DNA from: Chloroherpetonaceae bacterium
GTDB taxonomy: Bacteria > Bacteroidota > Chlorobiia > Chlorobiales > Thermochlorobacteraceae
NCBI GenBank assembly: GCA_033763895.1
Contig: JANRJQ010000004.1
Span: 186,001 to 250,000 of the forward strand
Reading direction: 5' to 3'
Length of the DNA: 64,000 nt
The position numbers and the translations under genes were made by a program. This document shows, in pieces, positions 61,601-64,000 of the stretch (the stretch's first letter is position 1; every line of letters starts with the position of its first letter). Below the pieces are notes generated by a model. It saw only the letters and a program-made list of their open reading frames with translations, was not told where the DNA came from and ran no database searches.

Positions 61601-63178
61601 AGACATGCTTTACCGGGGATTGACCTCATTTCTCCGCCTCCATTACATGATATTTATAGTATTGAGGACTTAAAGGAATTGATCTATGAATTGAAGCAAA
61701 CGCATCCCAAAGCGAAAGTCAGTGTGAAATTGGTTTCAGGAGCGAACATCGGGACAATCGCTGTTGGTGTGGCGAAAGCAGGAGCAGACATCATTCAGGT
61801 TAGCGGCGCGGATGGTGGAACGGGAGCGGCTTCGCTATCTTCAATGAAACACGCCGGCTTGCCTTGGGAAATCGGACTTTTAGAGGCGCATCATGCTTTG
61901 GTTGAGAACGGCCTTCGAGAATCCATTATCTTGCGAACAGACGGTGGGCTTTCAACAGGGAAAGATGTTGTCTTTGCGGCAATCTTGGGTGCGGAAGAAT
62001 ATGATTTTGGGAAGCTCTTACTTGTCGCACAAGGCTGTGTAATGGCAAGAATTTGCGAAACCAATACCTGCCCAACGGGAATCGCAACACACGACCCGAA
62101 ATTCAAAGCCAAGTATAAAGGAAGTGCGGAGCATGTTGTTTCTCTCTTGGAAATTATTGCAGAGGATGTTCGTCGTCACCTGTCACTTTTGGGACTGAAA
62201 ACTTTGAAGTCGGCGATTGGCAGAACAGATTTGCTCATCTTAAACCCTAAAGCCAAGTCGCTAATTGAATCACGAAATCTTGATCTAAGTTTTTTTCTAA
62301 AAAAGGGTCTTGAGGTTTTTCACCGAGAACAGAGTTTGTATTTAGAAGGGGTCAATCCATTAAATCAATCTGTGTTGAACGATTGCGCTTCATCGATTCC
62401 CAATGAATCAAACATTTCAGCATCTTATTCAATTTTGCCTACCGATAGAGCAATTCCCGCCACCCTAAGCGGTGAGATCGGAAAGTATGTCAGTTCAAAG
62501 CGTTTAGCAAAAGGTTTTGCCGACGAATCAGTATCATTTGGCGGTAACATTTCACTCTCATTTACTGGAAGCGCGGGTCAAGGATTTGGGGTTTTTATGC
62601 CTCAGGGGCTTACCATTCGATTAGCCGGAGAAGCCAATGATTCCGTATGTAAAGGAATGTCGGGCGGGAAATGTGTCATTGTTCCTCATCCGAAAGCCTC
62701 GTTTACAGCAGAGGAAAATGTCATTATCGGAAATTGTGCGCTTTATGGGGCAACCGGCGGAACGCTCTATGTGCACGGACATGCAGGAGACCGATTTGCC
62801 GTTAGAAACAGCGGTGCGACTGCCGTTGTAGAGGGGGTAGGCCTTCATGCCTGCGAATACATGACCAACGGTAGAATTGTAATTTTAGGTGAAGCTTCGG
62901 GGAATATCGGCGCGGGTATGACCGGTGGAGAATTGTTCCTCTTTCGAAACTTCCAGCAATTCATCAATTATGACTATTTGCAAAACACCCCATTTGACGA
63001 TGCCGATGAATCTCGTTTGATTTCATTACTTACCGATTATCTCACCGAGACCGGTAGTACAACCGCTAAACAAATCTTAGCAGACTGGCAGAAATCGAAA
63101 TCGCTTTTTACCAAATATTTGCCAATCGCTTTTGCAAAAAAGAAATTGGAAGAAACTGAAATAATAAAGTTGAATTAA
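58673..63178 (+). CDS. gltB: Glutamate synthase, large (alpha) subunit
   Basis: 1501 residues, the full length of the family. A 39-residue propeptide precedes the N-terminal nucleophile Cys40 in SSCGVGFVV, which releases ammonia from glutamine. The FMN-binding synthase domain has GGMSFGAISAESQRD and GGRSNSGEGGENP. The 3Fe-4S cluster ligands are in CVMARICETNTCPTGIAT near residue 1122-1139. The last 250 residues are the GXGXG beta-helix domain (GGTLYVHGHAGDRFAVRNSG). It makes two glutamates from glutamine and 2-oxoglutarate. The small subunit gltD is not next to it, so it is encoded elsewhere or a ferredoxin donor is used. Confidence 0.97.
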   Translation: MNKFEHEQAKENSLFFSSSIDGDGFEKAISGKPDDERSSCGVGFVVNLNGDALHDTLKAGLLALRCEEHRGACGADQISSDGSGIMTDIPFEYFGYEKGSVAIAILFIPLDLEGQRIALKIFAETFGFLGLEVTEFRDVPINAEVLGKEALRTMPAIKQVVIARPNHCRTDASFNRLLYTAKQITRTKVKEYGLSEFYFASLSTNTIVYKALTKGDQLDQFYLDLQNPKFKTRFVMFHRRFSTNTRTAWDKAQPFRVIAHNGEINTIAGNRSWSYSREKSLGLGADELLTHHGISDTGSMNEMVEALLYRSSIPHIEDILAIMIPPAASKSPFYKFWSRAMEPWDGPAFITFADGQKVGGRLDRNGFRPCRWAKTTRHFFVSSEAGSFDLDESKVLSKGTLQAGTGVTVNLETGEVDFTDPSDSSLNRDANFDAKLTPIQSLKLDDAPRHLSKMRLFGYTEEDLHKILAPMITTGKEPIGSMGDTARPAILSKEPRAFFDYFYQNFAQVTNPPVDYLRESTVTDLSIYLGKKPNIFSPQELIPPPPAIELRSPLLSLSQMAYLQSLVSIGLIESRRVEKGLTAYELDITFKRSEGEIGFKSKLASLQADAVKATQKGASILILSDRSSDYEHPPIPSLLALRAVIKAMNASGVRLDASLVIHTAEVRNTHQLSCLIGFGAAAVCPYLALEIARYQPIEKTAKLGSDEKEKNLIKAFESGLLKVMSKMGISVAKSYQSARLFSAIGIGKKLASEYFVDLYSPIGGIEIKDLVEEILHNTFTTTSSQFSEKLIHTYQFKEHNKGLLGEKHSMTNARSKVIHRIVREKNLSLNSSMLYEEYLKQGEADEPINLRHLFDLKKQSHTVSIESVEPIKHITSTFGSGGMSFGAISAESQRDLFDAMRQVGGRSNSGEGGENPYYFKEGIFASTKQIASARFGVTAEYLVTANEIQIKVAQGAKPGEGGQLMSVKVTEDIAKARHALPGIDLISPPPLHDIYSIEDLKELIYELKQTHPKAKVSVKLVSGANIGTIAVGVAKAGADIIQVSGADGGTGAASLSSMKHAGLPWEIGLLEAHHALVENGLRESIILRTDGGLSTGKDVVFAAILGAEEYDFGKLLLVAQGCVMARICETNTCPTGIATHDPKFKAKYKGSAEHVVSLLEIIAEDVRRHLSLLGLKTLKSAIGRTDLLILNPKAKSLIESRNLDLSFFLKKGLEVFHREQSLYLEGVNPLNQSVLNDCASSIPNESNISASYSILPTDRAIPATLSGEIGKYVSSKRLAKGFADESVSFGGNISLSFTGSAGQGFGVFMPQGLTIRLAGEANDSVCKGMSGGKCVIVPHPKASFTAEENVIIGNCALYGATGGTLYVHGHAGDRFAVRNSGATAVVEGVGLHACEYMTNGRIVILGEASGNIGAGMTGGELFLFRNFQQFINYDYLQNTPFDDADESRLISLLTDYLTETGSTTAKQILADWQKSKSLFTKYLPIAFAKKKLEETEIIKLN

Positions 63179-63257
63179 ATCTATTGGTTAAAAAGGGTTC
63201 ATCGCACTTCCACTCAACCAAAGTGTTTGAAATATTTTTTTCCAGATGCAATCTCTT

Positions 63258-63737
63258 TCAGCTTGCTAAGGCTAAGACTCTTCGACCGGATGCTAAGGAG
63301 CGATAGGATAACTGTTGCGCTGGTTCATTTTTGCTTAATGAGTGAAACGCTTCTCCTCGAACCTTAAAACCCCAAGCATCGGCAGCGGTTCGAATGAGCG
63401 CTTCTTCATTGCGGTGAATTTCCCCGTCAATTTTTGCGACCCCAAGCAAGTCATTGATAATAATTTTGAGTTTACCTCGAGATAAAATGGTGGACAGTCT
63501 TGTAATGATTCGAACGATTTCTTGTCCAAGTGTGCCTTCTTCATCGCACTTATCCGTAGCGCGTTTAGCAAAATGAAGCAAATCATCCATTTCATGATCA
63601 ATGTATCCATCGCTCCATACATTCAGAACCAAGCGGATTGCTTCTTTTTCAGCATTGTTTAGTTTACCATCGGCGTGGGCTGCCAATGTCATGTATAGAA
63701 AGGCTAAATCTTCGATAAATTCGCGTGAATATTGCAT
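63258..63737 (-). CDS. TerB-like (tellurite resistance B fold) protein
   Basis: A 159-residue helical protein with the duplicated acidic metal-binding pattern of the TerB/DjlA-N fold: MTLAAHADGKLNNAEKEAI in the first half and GVAKIDGEIHRNEEALI in the second. No signal peptide or J domain. TerB-like domains are found in stress-response and phage-defence systems and in single small proteins of unknown role. It converges with gltB. Confidence 0.8.
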   Translation of the reverse strand: MQYSREFIEDLAFLYMTLAAHADGKLNNAEKEAIRLVLNVWSDGYIDHEMDDLLHFAKRATDKCDEEGTLGQEIVRIITRLSTILSRGKLKIIINDLLGVAKIDGEIHRNEEALIRTAADAWGFKVRGEAFHSLSKNEPAQQLSYRSLASGRRVLALAS

Positions 63738-63898
63738 ATAAGATTAAAGTGTTTTGTTAGAGATTTGCCGGAATGGCATACTAAGAAATCATTAAAGAAC
63801 GACGGTGATGCTGAAAATGCTTCCAGAAGAGCCATTGATTGCTTATACTTTGTAAGTAAAAACTTCGCCTTTGCTCAGTCCATTACATCAATGCCTTT

Positions 63899-64000
63899 AT
63901 GACGCCTTTTCAGAGAACTCATTATCCTAACGGTAAATTGGCGGTTTGGGTTTCTGCACTTTTCGAAGTTGTGGTCTGTATCATCATTTTTGCTCTATTA
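63899..64000 (+). CDS. Start of a probable membrane protein (partial)
   Basis: An ATG opens a frame of 34 codons that runs off the right edge. After a polar start (MTPFQRTHYPNGKLAV) the residues become strongly hydrophobic (WVSALFEVVVCIIIFALL), as in a first membrane helix. No clear ribosome site. It is too short to name. Confidence 0.4.
   Translation, partial: MTPFQRTHYPNGKLAVWVSALFEVVVCIIIFALL

Noticed and set aside
1-64000. CRISPR array, insertion sequence, prophage or integrated element
   Set aside because: No regularly spaced direct repeats, transposase, integrase, or phage structural gene was seen; the only tandem repeat is the three-copy 16-base unit near the tRNA.

Overview
The window is chromosomal DNA of a Gram-negative, aerobically respiring bacterium, AT-rich by eye. 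I infer the Bacteroidota/Chlorobiota side of the tree (Chloroherpeton-like or Rhodothermus-like). The reasons are an Alternative Complex III (ACIII) operon joined to a caa3-type oxidase whose subunit I has the A2-type YSHP signature, an outer-membrane barrel and lipoprotein, and a mix of starts with and without Shine-Dalgarno sites. There is no insertion sequence, prophage or CRISPR array. The lineage is inference only.

Layout, 1-13.4 kb, mostly + strand: the end of a histidine kinase with its two-receiver response regulator; an FAD/NAD(P) oxidoreductase next to a NosR/NapH-like membrane iron-sulfur protein; an arsenosugar-type group (AhpD-like protein, ArsS-like radical SAM enzyme, glycosyltransferase); an outer-membrane barrel and a DM13 lipoprotein; dnaE; and an unrecognised 282-residue hydrophobic protein with its own candidate promoter. 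13.4-24.1 kb, - strand: valS with a small anchored protein, then a chemosensory-like group (PatA-type regulator, CheY, CheW, an unknown 595-residue protein and a haem-binding chemoreceptor) with no CheA in view, then folD. 24.2-27.8 kb: solitary thiS-like gene, SbcC/Rad50-like ATPase, methyltransferase.

27.8-41.5 kb, - strand: one compact 14-gene respiratory operon: ctaB, actA, actB, three small membrane-protein genes, actC-actD-actE-actF, a small oxidase-associated protein, sco, coxB and coxA, closed by a terminator. Together these oxidise menaquinol, pass electrons through multihaem cytochromes and reduce O2. Two of the small genes are tandem paralogues, and a third (55 aa) is easily missed. 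No coxC or coxD is present.

41.5-64 kb: two Roadblock/LC7 proteins without an MglA GTPase; cysE and cysK; a protein resembling the MqnC/MqnE/CofH radical SAM family but without the cluster cysteines; HtrA protease; acyltransferase; SH3-M48 metalloprotease; MFS exporter; response regulator and acetyltransferase; a - strand group of CPA2 antiporter, hypothetical protein, TPR histidine kinase and serine hydrolase; tRNA-Phe(GAA); gltB without gltD; a TerB-like protein; and the start of a membrane protein at the right edge.

The best candidates for something new are the CheA-less haem-receptor chemosensory group, the cysteine-less Mqn-like protein, the small paralogous proteins inside the ACIII operon, and the four-repeat membrane protein at 12.5 kb.
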